64,000 nucleotides of DNA, from NCBI RefSeq assembly GCF_001499905.1, contig NZ_LQIS01000004.1, forward strand, positions 1 through 64,000, in the 5' to 3' direction. The stretch is from Mycobacterium sp. GA-1285 (lineage in GTDB: Bacteria; Actinomycetota; Actinomycetes; Mycobacteriales; Mycobacteriaceae). Shown here piece after piece: positions 55,201-63,916 of this stretch. The position numbers and the translations under genes are program-made. Every line of letters begins with the position of its first letter. The stretch's first letter is position 1. The notes under the pieces were generated by a model. That model was given only the letters and a program-made list of their open reading frames with translations. It ran no database searches and was not told the origin of the DNA.

Positions 55201-55791
55201 GTGAGGATCGTCATCAACCCGAAGAACCTTTCACTGCTGGGCGCGGGGCTGACCGCGGCGCTGGCAATGACGGCCGCGCCGCAGGCTTTCGCCGAACCCG
55301 CCTCTCCGGTTCCTCCGCCACCGCCACCGCCCGACAGCGCACCGGTTCTGGCAGCCGCTGCGCCGGCGCCCGCCCCGCTGGTGGCACCCGCATCCGCACC
55401 TGGTCCGTTGGCGTTGACGCACCCTGTGCCCGCGGCGCCACCCCCCGCCGAAGCACCGGCCGCTCAACCCGGGCCCGTGCCACATCTCGCGAGCCCGGAG
55501 ACGCTGCCGCCGGGTACCAAGCTGGACCCGACCGGCAGGGGTAACGAGAGCCCGAACATCAGCTACCTGAAGGATTTGTGGCACGCCGTACAGAGCCAGG
55601 AGATCAGCGGTAAGGAAGCCTTGATCATGGGGCTTGCGCAGCGCGGTATGAACACGCCCTATCCGAATCAGGCTCCGGCACCGAATGTTCCGCTCGCGCC
55701 GCCCGGTCCGGAGCCCGCGCCGCCGCCCGCTCCGCCGGCCCCCGCCGCTCCCGCCGCTGCGCCGGCCCCCGCCGCTGCGCCGGCTCCCTAG
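55201..55791 (+). CDS. Secreted proline/alanine-rich hypothetical protein
   Basis: 196 residues. A signal peptide (about 1-31, cut after AFA) is followed by Pro/Ala-rich low-complexity sequence. A short conserved-looking island at about 115-150 (NISYLKDLWHAVQSQEISGKEALIMGL) is followed by another Pro/Ala tail. Such architecture is common in exported mycobacterial cell-wall-associated proteins. GTG 55201 behind GGAAGGGGGCAG. Confidence 0.7.
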   Translation: MRIVINPKNLSLLGAGLTAALAMTAAPQAFAEPASPVPPPPPPPDSAPVLAAAAPAPAPLVAPASAPGPLALTHPVPAAPPPAEAPAAQPGPVPHLASPETLPPGTKLDPTGRGNESPNISYLKDLWHAVQSQEISGKEALIMGLAQRGMNTPYPNQAPAPNVPLAPPGPEPAPPPAPPAPAAPAAAPAPAAAPAP

Positions 55792-55833
55792 CGGCACACT
55801 CGATCCGCGCAGCGAGTGCGCACCGAGTGATTC

Positions 55834-55872
55834 CGGTGTAGTCCGTGGCGATCACGGCGACCGACTACACCG
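55834..55872. terminator. Bidirectional hairpin between convergent genes
   Basis: CGGTGTAGTC (55834-55843) pairs perfectly with GACTACACCG (55863-55872), with an inner CGTG/CACG stem. A second hairpin (55797-55802 with 55813-55818) precedes it. It lies exactly between two converging genes. Confidence 0.65.
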
Positions 55873-55880
55873 CCGCCGGA

Positions 55881-57014
55881 TCAGACCGAGGCCGCCTCGT
55901 TGATCTCGTCGAGTCTGCCGGTCGCCTCCAGATATTCCTGCACCCAGCGTTCGATCACCGTCGCGGTCTTCTCGACCTTGGTGAACTGCCCGACGACCTG
56001 ACCGATCGGGTTGAACGCCACGTCGACCGACTCGTTCGGGTACTTGTGGGTCGCGGCCACCGCCATCCCGGAAACCATGTACTGCAGCGGCATTCCGAGT
56101 GGCTTGGGATTGTTGGGATCCTCCCACGCCTCGGTCCACTCGTTGCGCAGCATCCGCGCCGGCTTGCCGGTGAACGACCGGCTGCGCACGGTGTCCTTGC
56201 TGGTGGCCTTGACGTACGCGGCGTGCTGCACCGGCGTGTTCTCCGACTCTTCGACCATCACCCACTGCGAACCGGTCCAGGCGCCTTGCGCGCCGAGCGC
56301 CAGCGCGGCCGCGATCTGCTGGCCGCTGCCGATGCCACCCGCGGCCAGCACCGGCACCGGCGCGACCTCCTTGACGACCTGCGGCCACAACACGATCGAG
56401 CCGATCTCACCGCAATGCCCGCCGGCCTCGCCGCCCTGGGCGATGATGATGTCCACGCCGGCGTCGGCGTGCTTGCGCGCCTGGGACGGCGACCCGCACA
56501 GCGCGGCGACCTTACGGCCTTCCTCGTGGATGTGCTTGATCATGTCGGCGGGGGGAGTGCCGAGCGCGTTGGCGATCAGCGTGCACTTGGGATGCTGCAG
56601 CGCGACCTCGACCTGCGGGGTGGCGGTGGCTTCGGTCCAACCGAGAAGTTGCAACGCGTCGTCGTCGCTGTGCTCGACCGGCACGCCGTGATCGGCGAGG
56701 ATCTTCTTGGCGAAGTCGATGTGCTCCTGCGGGACGAGGTCGTTGAGCGTCTTCTTGAGCACCTCCGGGTCCATATCGGCGGAGTCCATGCCCTCGTACT
56801 TGTTCGGGATCACGATGTCCACGCCGTAGGGGTGGTCGCCGATGTTCTCGTCGATCCACTTGAGCTCGATCTCGAGCTGTTCGGGGGTGTAGCCGACGGC
56901 GCCGAGCACACCGAAACCGCCGGCCTTGCTGACCGCGACGACCACGTCCCGGCAGTGGGTGAACGCGAAGATCGGATACTCGATGCCGAGGTCGTTACAG
57001 ATCGGGGTGCGCAT
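55881..57014 (-). CDS. Nitronate monooxygenase (2-nitropropane dioxygenase-like)
   Basis: 377-residue FMN TIM-barrel enzyme. It has the N-terminal LGIEYPIFAFTHC, GGFGVLGAVGYTPEQL, GVDIIIAQGGEAGGHCG with the FMN-site loop, and VPVLAAGGIGSGQQIAAAL with ALGAQGAWTGSQW. It resembles Rv1894c. True nitronate oxidation is unproven for this subgroup; other roles such as CoA-ester reduction in sterol catabolism are possible. A perfect KstR-type operator lies 26 bp before its start. Confidence 0.9.
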   Translation of the reverse strand: MRTPICNDLGIEYPIFAFTHCRDVVVAVSKAGGFGVLGAVGYTPEQLEIELKWIDENIGDHPYGVDIVIPNKYEGMDSADMDPEVLKKTLNDLVPQEHIDFAKKILADHGVPVEHSDDDALQLLGWTEATATPQVEVALQHPKCTLIANALGTPPADMIKHIHEEGRKVAALCGSPSQARKHADAGVDIIIAQGGEAGGHCGEIGSIVLWPQVVKEVAPVPVLAAGGIGSGQQIAAALALGAQGAWTGSQWVMVEESENTPVQHAAYVKATSKDTVRSRSFTGKPARMLRNEWTEAWEDPNNPKPLGMPLQYMVSGMAVAATHKYPNESVDVAFNPIGQVVGQFTKVEKTATVIERWVQEYLEATGRLDEINEAASV

Positions 57015-57039
57015 GCCTGCTCCTTGGGTCGGCCGCTCA

Positions 57040-57059
57040 AATTGGAACGTGTTCTAGTT
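57040..57059 (-). promoter_or_regulatory. KstR-type operator before nitronate monooxygenase
   Basis: Plus strand AATTGGAACGTGTTCTAGTT contains a perfect TnnAACnnGTTnnA core. It is squeezed between the VOC gene stop (57059-57061) and the monooxygenase start (57014), so it can only serve the latter. Confidence 0.75.
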
Positions 57060-57415
57060 TAGTACGCGTCGAGGTCCTGTACGAAAGAGACCTCGTTGCC
57101 GTCCGGATCGAGGACGTCGACGACCCTCACCAGGTCGGCGATCACGACGACCTCTCCGGTTTCGATACCCCGGTCCGCCAACTCGGCGATCTGCGCGTCG
57201 AGGTCGTCGACACCGATGCGGACCGCCGATCGGCCCGCCCGCGCATGATCCTCCATGAGCTGCAGCCAGGCGGTCGCGGCGATCTGCCACTCGGCGACGC
57301 CCTCGATCGGTTCGAGATCGGGCTCACGGCCGATGACATCGCTGTACCACGACCGGGCGGCGGCGTAGTCGCCGGTGGCGACGACCGCGGCGACATCGTT
57401 GAACTTTCCGGTCAC
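57059..57415 (-). CDS. VOC-family (glyoxalase/dioxygenase fold) protein
   Basis: 118 residues of vicinal-oxygen-chelate fold: AAVVATGDYAAARSWYSDVIGREPD as first beta-alpha unit, VRIGVDDLDAQIAELADRGIE in the second, and DVLDPDGNEVSFVQDL at the end. The canonical metal ligands are not all evident, so it may bind a ligand or drug rather than catalyse. GTG 57415 is chosen; the frame extends upstream into unlikely sequence. Confidence 0.75.
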   Translation of the reverse strand: MTGKFNDVAAVVATGDYAAARSWYSDVIGREPDLEPIEGVAEWQIAATAWLQLMEDHARAGRSAVRIGVDDLDAQIAELADRGIETGEVVVIADLVRVVDVLDPDGNEVSFVQDLDAY

Positions 57416-57495
57416 GCCCAATCCTTCGCCGAGACTTCGCTTTATGACGGGATTCGGGCCAATTACATCAGAAACCGCAGGCTCGGGGCGCGCGG

Positions 57496-58272
57496 TCAGT
57501 CGTATCCGATCAGCCGTCGCAACGACGCCCGCCTGCGGTTGCTCGACCCCTCGACCTGCAGCACCGGCCACCCGTGCTCGGCCGCCGTCGCGGCCAGTCC
57601 TGGACGGGGGTTCACCGGCCGCGGATTGCCGACCAGTGCCATCAACGCGACGTCCTCGTCGCCGTCGGCGTAGAAGTAACTACGTTGCAGCTCAACGTCA
57701 TTGGCCTCGCAGAAACGCTGCACCGCGGTCGACTTGTTGGCTCCCCAGATGACGGGCTTGGTGATCCGGCCGGTGAGTAGCCCCGCTTCGTCGACCTCGA
57801 AGTGGTTGCAGAGCACGTGGTCGATCCCGGTGAACCGGGCGACGGGTTCGGCGTGGATGGTCAGCGCCGAACTGCTGAGCACGACGGTGTGACCGCGCTG
57901 CTGGTGCGCCTGGACGATCTCGTGCATGTAGGGGAACACGCGCGCCGCCACCCGCTCGACGAAGAGCCGCTCGCCGAGTCGGTCCAGATCGGCGAGGGAC
58001 TCACCGCGCAGATAACCCGCCGCGCGGGTGAGAAGCCGCTCGAATTGCATGCGGCCCAACCGGTATCGCAGCGACGCTTCGACCACCCCGAGCACTTCAC
58101 CGATGCGCGCCTGCCTGCGTCGGATGCGGTCGGCCGCGTGCGCGGTGGCGGTGAACCCGTCGACCAGCGTGCCGTCGAGGTCGAAGAACGCGCCGACGCG
58201 GGGATCCTGCGGGCTCGCGGCCACTTCGGCTACAGCGTCCACGGGGTTGGGTACCGTCGGCTGCAGGCTCAT
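57496..58272 (-). CDS. HAD-IB family phosphatase (SerB-like)
   Basis: 258 residues with HAD motif I GAFFDLDGTLVDG, motif II VLSSSALTIH, and motif IV YADGDEDVALM. This HAD-IB subfamily includes phosphoserine phosphatase-like enzymes and is often fused to or found beside PlsC acyltransferases in actinobacteria. A lipid phosphate is therefore a possible substrate. It lies 12 bases downstream of the DapB-like gene, probably in one operon. Confidence 0.87.
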   Translation of the reverse strand: MSLQPTVPNPVDAVAEVAASPQDPRVGAFFDLDGTLVDGFTATAHAADRIRRRQARIGEVLGVVEASLRYRLGRMQFERLLTRAAGYLRGESLADLDRLGERLFVERVAARVFPYMHEIVQAHQQRGHTVVLSSSALTIHAEPVARFTGIDHVLCNHFEVDEAGLLTGRITKPVIWGANKSTAVQRFCEANDVELQRSYFYADGDEDVALMALVGNPRPVNPRPGLAATAAEHGWPVLQVEGSSNRRRASLRRLIGYD

Positions 58273-58284
58273 AACGCGTTCAGC

Positions 58285-59361
58285 TTACTGAGCCGCGTAC
58301 AACCCCTTGCCCGTCACGAGCGGCATGTCGAGAGTGGTCCGGATGCCCGGCGCGGCCGCGACCACATCGGGGATCGCGTTGACGATGCGGCCGGCGGCGG
58401 CCAAGATCGCGGCGTAGTTGTGGTCGCCGTTGCGACTGGTCGGGCAGATGTCCATGACGTAGGACGGTTCGCCGGTGATCTCGACGCGGTATGAACCGCC
58501 CGGTTGTGCGGGCTGGGCCCAGTCCGGTCGTAAGTCGCCGCGCAACCGGGTGACGTGCTCGACGACGATCACCGGCCGGTCTCCGACCATGCCTTCGATC
58601 TGGAAGCGCACCGCCGCCACAGTGCCCTTCTTGATCGTGCCGACCGCGACGTCGAAGTCCTCGGGCGCCGGTTCCTGTTCGACGCAGTCGCGGATTTCGT
58701 CGACCTCGATGCCGAGGCCCGCGGCGAGCTGCCGGATCGCGGTACCCCAGGCAATGCTCAGCACGCCCGGCTGATACAGCATGGGCAGGTCCCCGATCTG
58801 GTTGCCGAACCCCATCACGTCGAACATGACGGTGGCGCCGTCGTAGCTCGCGTAGTCGGCGATCTCCATCGTGCGGACCTGTTCGATGCTCTGACATGTC
58901 CCGGCGAGCGCGAAGGGGAGCAGGTCGGTCACGAAGCCCGGATCGACACCGGTCATGAAGACCGTCGAATTGCCTTCCCGCGCAGCCTCTTCGACACGTT
59001 GGATGTACTTGTCGGGGATCACCTGCCACGGGTACTGCAACACGCCGAGACCGGAGCCGACGACGTCGATGCCCGCCGCGAGGATCCTGCGAACGTCGGC
59101 CATCGCGTCGGGCAGCCGGGTGTCGCCCATCGCGCAGTAGACAACGCACTCCGGTGCGGCCGCGATGATCGCGTCGAGATCACCGACCGCGGTCACCCCG
59201 GTGGTGACGTCGAGGCCCGCCAGCTCGCCGGCGTCTTTGCCCACCTTGGCCTCCGACGAGACCCACACCCCGATGAGCTCGAACCGCGCGTCGTTGATGA
59301 GTTGTTTCAGTGCGAGGCTGCCGCAGTTGCCGGTTCCGATGAGCGCCACCCGAATAGCCAT
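58285..59361 (-). CDS. DapB/diaminopentanoate dehydrogenase-like NAD(P)-dependent enzyme
   Basis: 358 residues with a Rossmann start (RVALIGTGNCGSLALKQL) and AMGDTRLPDAMADVRRIL, followed by a C-terminal domain typical of the dihydrodipicolinate reductase-like family (GVDPGFVTDLLPFALAG). True DapB is about 245 aa and carries a different substrate motif, so this is not lysine biosynthesis. Related actinobacterial genes lie in sterol and fatty-acid loci. A KstR-type operator lies 29 bp upstream, shared with the divergent SDR gene. Confidence 0.83.
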   Translation of the reverse strand: MAIRVALIGTGNCGSLALKQLINDARFELIGVWVSSEAKVGKDAGELAGLDVTTGVTAVGDLDAIIAAAPECVVYCAMGDTRLPDAMADVRRILAAGIDVVGSGLGVLQYPWQVIPDKYIQRVEEAAREGNSTVFMTGVDPGFVTDLLPFALAGTCQSIEQVRTMEIADYASYDGATVMFDVMGFGNQIGDLPMLYQPGVLSIAWGTAIRQLAAGLGIEVDEIRDCVEQEPAPEDFDVAVGTIKKGTVAAVRFQIEGMVGDRPVIVVEHVTRLRGDLRPDWAQPAQPGGSYRVEITGEPSYVMDICPTSRNGDHNYAAILAAAGRIVNAIPDVVAAAPGIRTTLDMPLVTGKGLYAAQ

Positions 59362-59389
59362 AGCGAGCAGTATGCGGGCCGGCCGACGA

Positions 59390-59409
59390 AATTGGAACAG
59401 GTTCTAGTT
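59390..59409. promoter_or_regulatory. KstR-type operator shared by divergent genes
   Basis: AATTGGAACAGGTTCTAGTT with perfect TnnAACnnGTTnnA core. It lies 29 bp before the DapB-like start (59361, minus) and 28 bp before the SDR start (59437, plus), so one site can control both. Confidence 0.75.
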
Positions 59410-59436
59410 CTCTCGGGTGCGGTAGCCTGACGCCCC

Positions 59437-60171
59437 ATGGGACGTGTGGACGACAAGGTGGCACTCATCAGTGGCGGCGCTCGGGGTATGGGGGCCGCCG
59501 ACGCACGCGCACTGGTCGCCGAGGGCGCCAAGGTGGTGATCGGCGACATTCTCGACGAGGAAGGCAAGGCGCTGGCCGACGAGATCGGTGAAGCCGCGCG
59601 CTACGTTCACCTCGACGTCACCCAGGCCGACCAGTGGGAGGCGGCCGTCGCCACGGCGGTGAATGAATTCGGCAAGCTCAACGTGTTGGTGAACAACGCG
59701 GGCACGGTCGCGCTCGGGCAGATCGGCCAGTTCGATATGGCGAAGTGGCAGAAGGTCATCGACGTCAACCTCACCGGCACCTTCCTCGGCATGCAGCATT
59801 CGGTCGAGGCGATGAAGACCGCGGGCGGCGGATCGATCATCAACATCTCCTCGATCGAGGGCCTGCGCGGCGCGGTGATGGTGCACCCCTACGTCGCCTC
59901 GAAATGGGCGGTGCGTGGCTTGACCAAGTCGGCGGCCCTGGAACTCGGCCCGCACAATATCCGGGTCAACTCGGTGCACCCGGGCTTCATCCGCACGCCG
60001 ATGACCAAACACTTCCCGGACAACATGCTGCGGATCCCGCTGGGCCGACCCGGTCAGCCCGACGAGGTCGCGACGTTCATCGTGTTCCTGGCCAGTGACG
60101 AGTCCCGATACTCGACCGGGGCGGAGTACGTCATGGACGGCGGGCTCACCAACGACGTCCCGCACAAGTAG
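59437..60171 (+). CDS. SDR, 3-alpha(20-beta)-hydroxysteroid dehydrogenase-like
   Basis: 244-residue classical short-chain dehydrogenase. It has nucleotide motif SGGARGMG, NNAG, serine in INISSIEG, and the intact YxxxK in YVASKWAVRGL. Closest recalled relative is M. tuberculosis FabG3/Rv2002, a 3-alpha,20-beta-hydroxysteroid dehydrogenase (shared GDILDEEGKA, ARYVHLDVTQ, ASDESxYSTGAE). Steroid activity is supported by the KstR-type operator 28 bp upstream. Confidence 0.9.
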   Translation: MGRVDDKVALISGGARGMGAADARALVAEGAKVVIGDILDEEGKALADEIGEAARYVHLDVTQADQWEAAVATAVNEFGKLNVLVNNAGTVALGQIGQFDMAKWQKVIDVNLTGTFLGMQHSVEAMKTAGGGSIINISSIEGLRGAVMVHPYVASKWAVRGLTKSAALELGPHNIRVNSVHPGFIRTPMTKHFPDNMLRIPLGRPGQPDEVATFIVFLASDESRYSTGAEYVMDGGLTNDVPHK

Positions 60172-60176
60172 CGAAG

Positions 60177-60563
60177 TCAGTCGACGGCGGCGAAGTTCAC
60201 CGTGGCCGTCGCTCCGACCTCGTCGTCGTTGCCGCGGTAGATGTCGACTTGGACGACCACGGAGCGTTTCCCCGTCCGCAGGATCCGCGCGACGGCCCTG
60301 GCGGGCCCGATCTTGATGGGCCGCAGATAGCGGATGAACAGATCCGTGGTGGCGATGGCATGGCCGAACGGGGTGGCCCGCGCGGCGAGTTGTCCCGCGG
60401 TCACGTCGGCCATCGTCGCGACCAAGCCGCCCTGCAAGCCGCCGGCGGTGTTGGTGGTGCGCTCGTCGACGGGCATCTCCATCGTCACGGTGCCCTCGGG
60501 CGACGGCACCTCCGTCAGGCCGAGTTGGTCGAACAACTCGCGAAGCGACTTGGGTGCCGTCAT
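60177..60563 (-). CDS. PaaI-type hotdog thioesterase
   Basis: 128 residues, single hotdog domain: TNTAGGLQGGLVATMADVTAG with the active-site loop, then TTDLFIRYLRPIKIGP and the long strand RSVVVQVDIYRGNDDEVGATATVNF. It would hydrolyse acyl-CoA. ATG 60563 is used (ATG 60575 possible). It is divergent from cinA by about 58 bp and converges with the SDR gene. Confidence 0.85.
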   Translation of the reverse strand: MTAPKSLRELFDQLGLTEVPSPEGTVTMEMPVDERTTNTAGGLQGGLVATMADVTAGQLAARATPFGHAIATTDLFIRYLRPIKIGPARAVARILRTGKRSVVVQVDIYRGNDDEVGATATVNFAAVD

Positions 60564-60621
60564 GGGTAACGACATTACCGTCGTGCATCGCCACCGTGTC
60601 GGGTGCGTAATGTCGTAGCTC

Positions 60622-61881
60622 GTGAGCGCACGCGCGGGCATCGTCGTCACCGGTACGGAAGTCCTCACCGGGCGGGTACAAGACCTCAACGGACCCTGGC
60701 TCGCCGACCGACTGCTGGAGTTGGGTGTCGAACTGGCACACATCACGATGTGCGGTGACCGGCCCGGCGACATCGAGGCGCAGCTGCGCTTCCTGGCCGG
60801 CGAGGGGGTGGACCTCATCATCACCACCGGCGGCCTCGGACCCACCGCCGACGATATGACCGTCGAGACCGTGGCACGGTTCAGCGGCCGAAAGTTGGTG
60901 TTGGACAACCGGCTCGAGGAGACGATCGCCGGCATCGTGTCGCGGCTGATGGCACGCTTCCCGGATGTCGACGCCGAGGCGATCCGGGCGGCCAACCGTA
61001 AGCAGGCGCTGATCCCCGAGGGCGCCGAAGTCATCGATCCGGTGGGTACCGCGCCGGGTGTGGTGGTCCCCGGCGCGCCGACGGTCGTCGTGCTGCCCGG
61101 CCCACCGCGCGAGTTGCAGCCGATGTGGCCGCTGGCGTTGCAGACCGCTGCGGTGCAGAACGCGATCGCCGACCGCACGGTGTACCGCCAGGAGATGGTG
61201 CGGATGTTCGGTCTTCCCGAGTCCGGTCTGGCCGACACCCTGCGCGACGCCGAGCGCCGAATCGACGGCTTCGCACGTCTCGAGATCACCACCTGCCTGC
61301 GCCGCGGTGAACTCGAGGTCGTCACCCGTTATGAGCCCGAGGCCGCCGAGACATACGCGGAGCTGATGGCGCTGCTGCGCGATCGGCACGGCGATGCGCT
61401 GTTCTCCGAGGACGGCTCCCGCGTCGACGATCAGGTCGCACGGTTGCTGACCGGGCGTCGCATCGCGACGGCGGAGTCGTGCACGGGCGGGCTGCTGGCC
61501 GCGCGGTTGACCGACATCGCGGGGTCGTCGGCGTACGTCGTCGGCGCGGTGGTGGCCTACGCGAACGACGCCAAATCCGAACTGCTCGGCGTGGACCCCG
61601 CGCTGATCGAACAGCATGGCGCGGTGTCCGAACCCGTCGCCGAGGCGATGGCCGACGGGGCGCTTAGCCGGTTCGGCGCCGACACCGCGATCGCGATCAC
61701 CGGGATCGCCGGGCCAGGCGGCGGCACCGACGAAAAGCCCGTGGGCACAGTATGTTTCAGTCTGAAGCTGGCCGACGGCAATGTGGTGACACGATCGCTG
61801 CGGATGCCCGGTGACCGAGCCGACATCCGCGAACGGTCCACCACGGTCGCGATGCACCTGCTGCGCCGCGCCCTGAGCTGA
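60622..61881 (+). CDS. cinA: CinA-family protein (MoCF domain + nicotinamide-nucleotide amidase domain)
   Basis: 419 residues. The N-terminal half is a molybdopterin-binding-like/COG1058 domain ([39 protein letters not shown]). The C-terminal half is the PncC amidase domain ([41 protein letters not shown]). The fused form recycles pyridine nucleotides by deamidating NMN, and is linked to competence in Streptococcus. In M. tuberculosis, CinA (Rv1901) has been reported to cleave NAD-drug adducts. GTG 60622. Confidence 0.94.
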   Translation: MSARAGIVVTGTEVLTGRVQDLNGPWLADRLLELGVELAHITMCGDRPGDIEAQLRFLAGEGVDLIITTGGLGPTADDMTVETVARFSGRKLVLDNRLEETIAGIVSRLMARFPDVDAEAIRAANRKQALIPEGAEVIDPVGTAPGVVVPGAPTVVVLPGPPRELQPMWPLALQTAAVQNAIADRTVYRQEMVRMFGLPESGLADTLRDAERRIDGFARLEITTCLRRGELEVVTRYEPEAAETYAELMALLRDRHGDALFSEDGSRVDDQVARLLTGRRIATAESCTGGLLAARLTDIAGSSAYVVGAVVAYANDAKSELLGVDPALIEQHGAVSEPVAEAMADGALSRFGADTAIAITGIAGPGGGTDEKPVGTVCFSLKLADGNVVTRSLRMPGDRADIRERSTTVAMHLLRRALS

Positions 61882-61939
61882 GGGTTGCGTCGTTCATCCG
61901 ACGTTCATCCGACGTCGGCGGGGGTAACCCCGGTACGAG

Positions 61940-62647
61940 ATGACGCGAGTTCGGCCCCGGTTGATCACCGACGGGACTTATTTGATGGCCCCGGCAGAGC
62001 TCGATGCGAGCTTGGGGACTGACCGGCAGGCGTGGGAACGGTTCAACAGGCATTGGGACGATCTGGTGGCCGACCCTTATGCCGCCGAGTTGGGTACCTG
62101 TCGGCTGCGACGCTACGGGCGGTTCCTGTTCACTCCGGTGGACGACGCCATCGAACTCCTCGGCCACGACGGGTTCGTCCAACCCGAGGACTCCAACTCG
62201 CTTTATATCGACCGCAGCCGCCACTTCGAGCCCCTGACCGCCTCCTTCGTCAACGATCCTGTCCTGCAACGCTTTCTGCGGTACCTCGGCGAGATGGCCA
62301 CGATGCTGGAGGACCTGCCGCGCTGGAGTGTGAAGGTCACCCCGTTTCGGGTTCTCGCTTCGGTGTCCGACGGTGGTGAGCCGACCCCGGAAGGCGTGCA
62401 CCGCGACGGCGTCATCCTGGTTTCCTCCCTGTTGGTCGCACGCGACAACGCCGTGGGTGGGGAGAGTTCGGTGATCGGTGCCGACGGCCGCCGTCTGTTG
62501 TCGACGACATTGAGCCAGCCGGGCACGCTCCTGCTCGGCGACGACCGTCGTACCCTGCACGGTGTGACGCCCATCCGCCCAGTCGATCCCTCCAGGCGGG
62601 CACGCCGCGACGTCCTCGTCGTCACGTTCGCCGCACCAGAGCACTGA
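61940..62647 (+). CDS. 2OG-Fe(II) dioxygenase family protein (BsmA/IDO-like)
   Basis: 235 residues. The iron ligands fit HxD in EGVHRDGV and a distal His in RTLHGVTPI, followed by the 2-oxoglutarate-binding Arg region. FVNDPVLQRFL and the overall length fit the 2OG-Fe dioxygenase family PF10014, which includes free-amino-acid hydroxylases such as isoleucine 4-hydroxylase. An amino-acid hydroxylase role is likely but unproven. Starts ATG 61940. Confidence 0.8.
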   Translation: MTRVRPRLITDGTYLMAPAELDASLGTDRQAWERFNRHWDDLVADPYAAELGTCRLRRYGRFLFTPVDDAIELLGHDGFVQPEDSNSLYIDRSRHFEPLTASFVNDPVLQRFLRYLGEMATMLEDLPRWSVKVTPFRVLASVSDGGEPTPEGVHRDGVILVSSLLVARDNAVGGESSVIGADGRRLLSTTLSQPGTLLLGDDRRTLHGVTPIRPVDPSRRARRDVLVVTFAAPEH

Positions 62648-62721
62648 TGCGCGTCCGCAGCCTCCTGCAACGTTGCCATGCTGATCGGCTAACGTACGGG
62701 TCCGACACAGGAGGAGTACCG

Positions 62722-62943
62722 ATGGCGGAGAATGCGCGCGAGGAGATGTCCGAACGCGCCGTAGAGGCCGGATGGCACCGCAGGGACGCGGACCGTACCG
62801 ACTACTACACGCGCAGCCCGGTGCGTATCCACGTGATCTGGCGGGGGAACGACGCCATCAGCGGCGGCGCGCTGTACCACGACGACATCCTGATGGCCTA
62901 CACCCGGGATCTGGGGACCGTGTCGGGCTGGTTGAAGCGCTGA
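62722..62943 (+). CDS. Small hypothetical protein
   Basis: 73 residues starting MAENAREEMSERAVEAGWHR behind a strong GGAGGAG site. The body RDADRTDYYTRSPVRIHVIW and HDDILMAYTRDLGTVSGWLK looks like a compact alpha/beta domain. It lies 74 bases after the dioxygenase stop. No family recognised. Confidence 0.65.
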   Translation: MAENAREEMSERAVEAGWHRRDADRTDYYTRSPVRIHVIWRGNDAISGGALYHDDILMAYTRDLGTVSGWLKR

Positions 62944-62955
62944 GCTGACGCGCCG

Positions 62956-63879
62956 TCAGGGGCGCTGGCTCTCGTATTCGTCCCACACCTTCATCGTCGT
63001 CTGCAAGATCTCCTCGGCGCGGCCCAGGCCGGCCAGGTGGCTCTCCCCGGGCATCGGGTACAACTCGGCGTCCTGAAGCCTCGAGACGACGTGCTCGCCA
63101 TGCCTGAACGGAACGATGTGATCGGCGTCGCCGTGCCACCACCGCACCGGCACCGTGATCTCGTCGAGCCGAAAGCCCCAGTCGCGGGCGAACACGACGA
63201 TGTCGGAGAACGGTGCGGCCAGTTGTTTGCGGCTGCCGTTGAGGAGGTCGTCGAGGAACATCGCTTTGATCTCCGGCCGGGCCAGCAGCCTGCGGTCGGC
63301 CTCGGGTGACACTCGGCCGTACAGATCGGCGACCGGGGAAGCGACCGGCTTGATGAGGCGGATCAGCGCCGAGGCCACCAATCCGATCGGAATCCCCGCG
63401 TACTGCAGCAGCGGCGCGACGCGCGTGCCGAGGTTGCCCATCAGCCCACCGGGGATCGCGTCGGGGCCGACGGTGGGGGCGACCCCGCCGATCACGCCCG
63501 CCACAACCACGCGGTCCGGCATCGCGGCCGCGCACCCGAGCGTGTACGGTCCGCCACCGGACAGCCCCACGACGGCCATCTTGTCGATGCCCAGCGTGTC
63601 GGCGATCGTGCGGAGATCGTGGGCGAAATCGCCGACCCGCTCGTAGCGATGCGGGGTTGAGGAGCCGATGCCGGGCCGGTCGAGGCCGATCAAGCGGATG
63701 TTCGCCTTCTCGGCGAAGATGCGCGCCTCCATCGGGATCTGACGACGGGCCCCCGGGGTGCCGTGCAGCCAGAAGACGGCGCGGCCTTGCGGGTGGCCGA
63801 ACTCGGCGAATCCGATGCGGCGGTCCTCACCGACAGCGACGTTGCCCTCGAGCTTGGGGCGGGCGATTGCGACAAGCAT
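62956..63879 (-). CDS. Alpha/beta hydrolase
   Basis: 307 residues. The oxyanion loop is WLHGTPGARRQ, the nucleophile elbow GLSGGGPYTL, the acid in WHGDADHIVP and the histidine in GESHLAGLG. This resembles mycobacterial esterases/epoxide-hydrolase-like proteins. No signal peptide, so it is cytoplasmic. It converges with the small protein gene. Ester, lactone or peptide substrates are all possible. Confidence 0.88.
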   Translation of the reverse strand: MLVAIARPKLEGNVAVGEDRRIGFAEFGHPQGRAVFWLHGTPGARRQIPMEARIFAEKANIRLIGLDRPGIGSSTPHRYERVGDFAHDLRTIADTLGIDKMAVVGLSGGGPYTLGCAAAMPDRVVVAGVIGGVAPTVGPDAIPGGLMGNLGTRVAPLLQYAGIPIGLVASALIRLIKPVASPVADLYGRVSPEADRRLLARPEIKAMFLDDLLNGSRKQLAAPFSDIVVFARDWGFRLDEITVPVRWWHGDADHIVPFRHGEHVVSRLQDAELYPMPGESHLAGLGRAEEILQTTMKVWDEYESQRP

Positions 63880-63916
63880 GGCGGAAGTGTCTCATGACGC
63901 CGCGACGGTCTTTCGG

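Noticed and set aside
59404..61857. Very long open frame (about 817 codons) on the minus strand
   Set aside because: It is antisense to cinA and the SDR gene, Arg/Gly/His-rich, without any family motif; typical of the complementary frame of high-GC genes.
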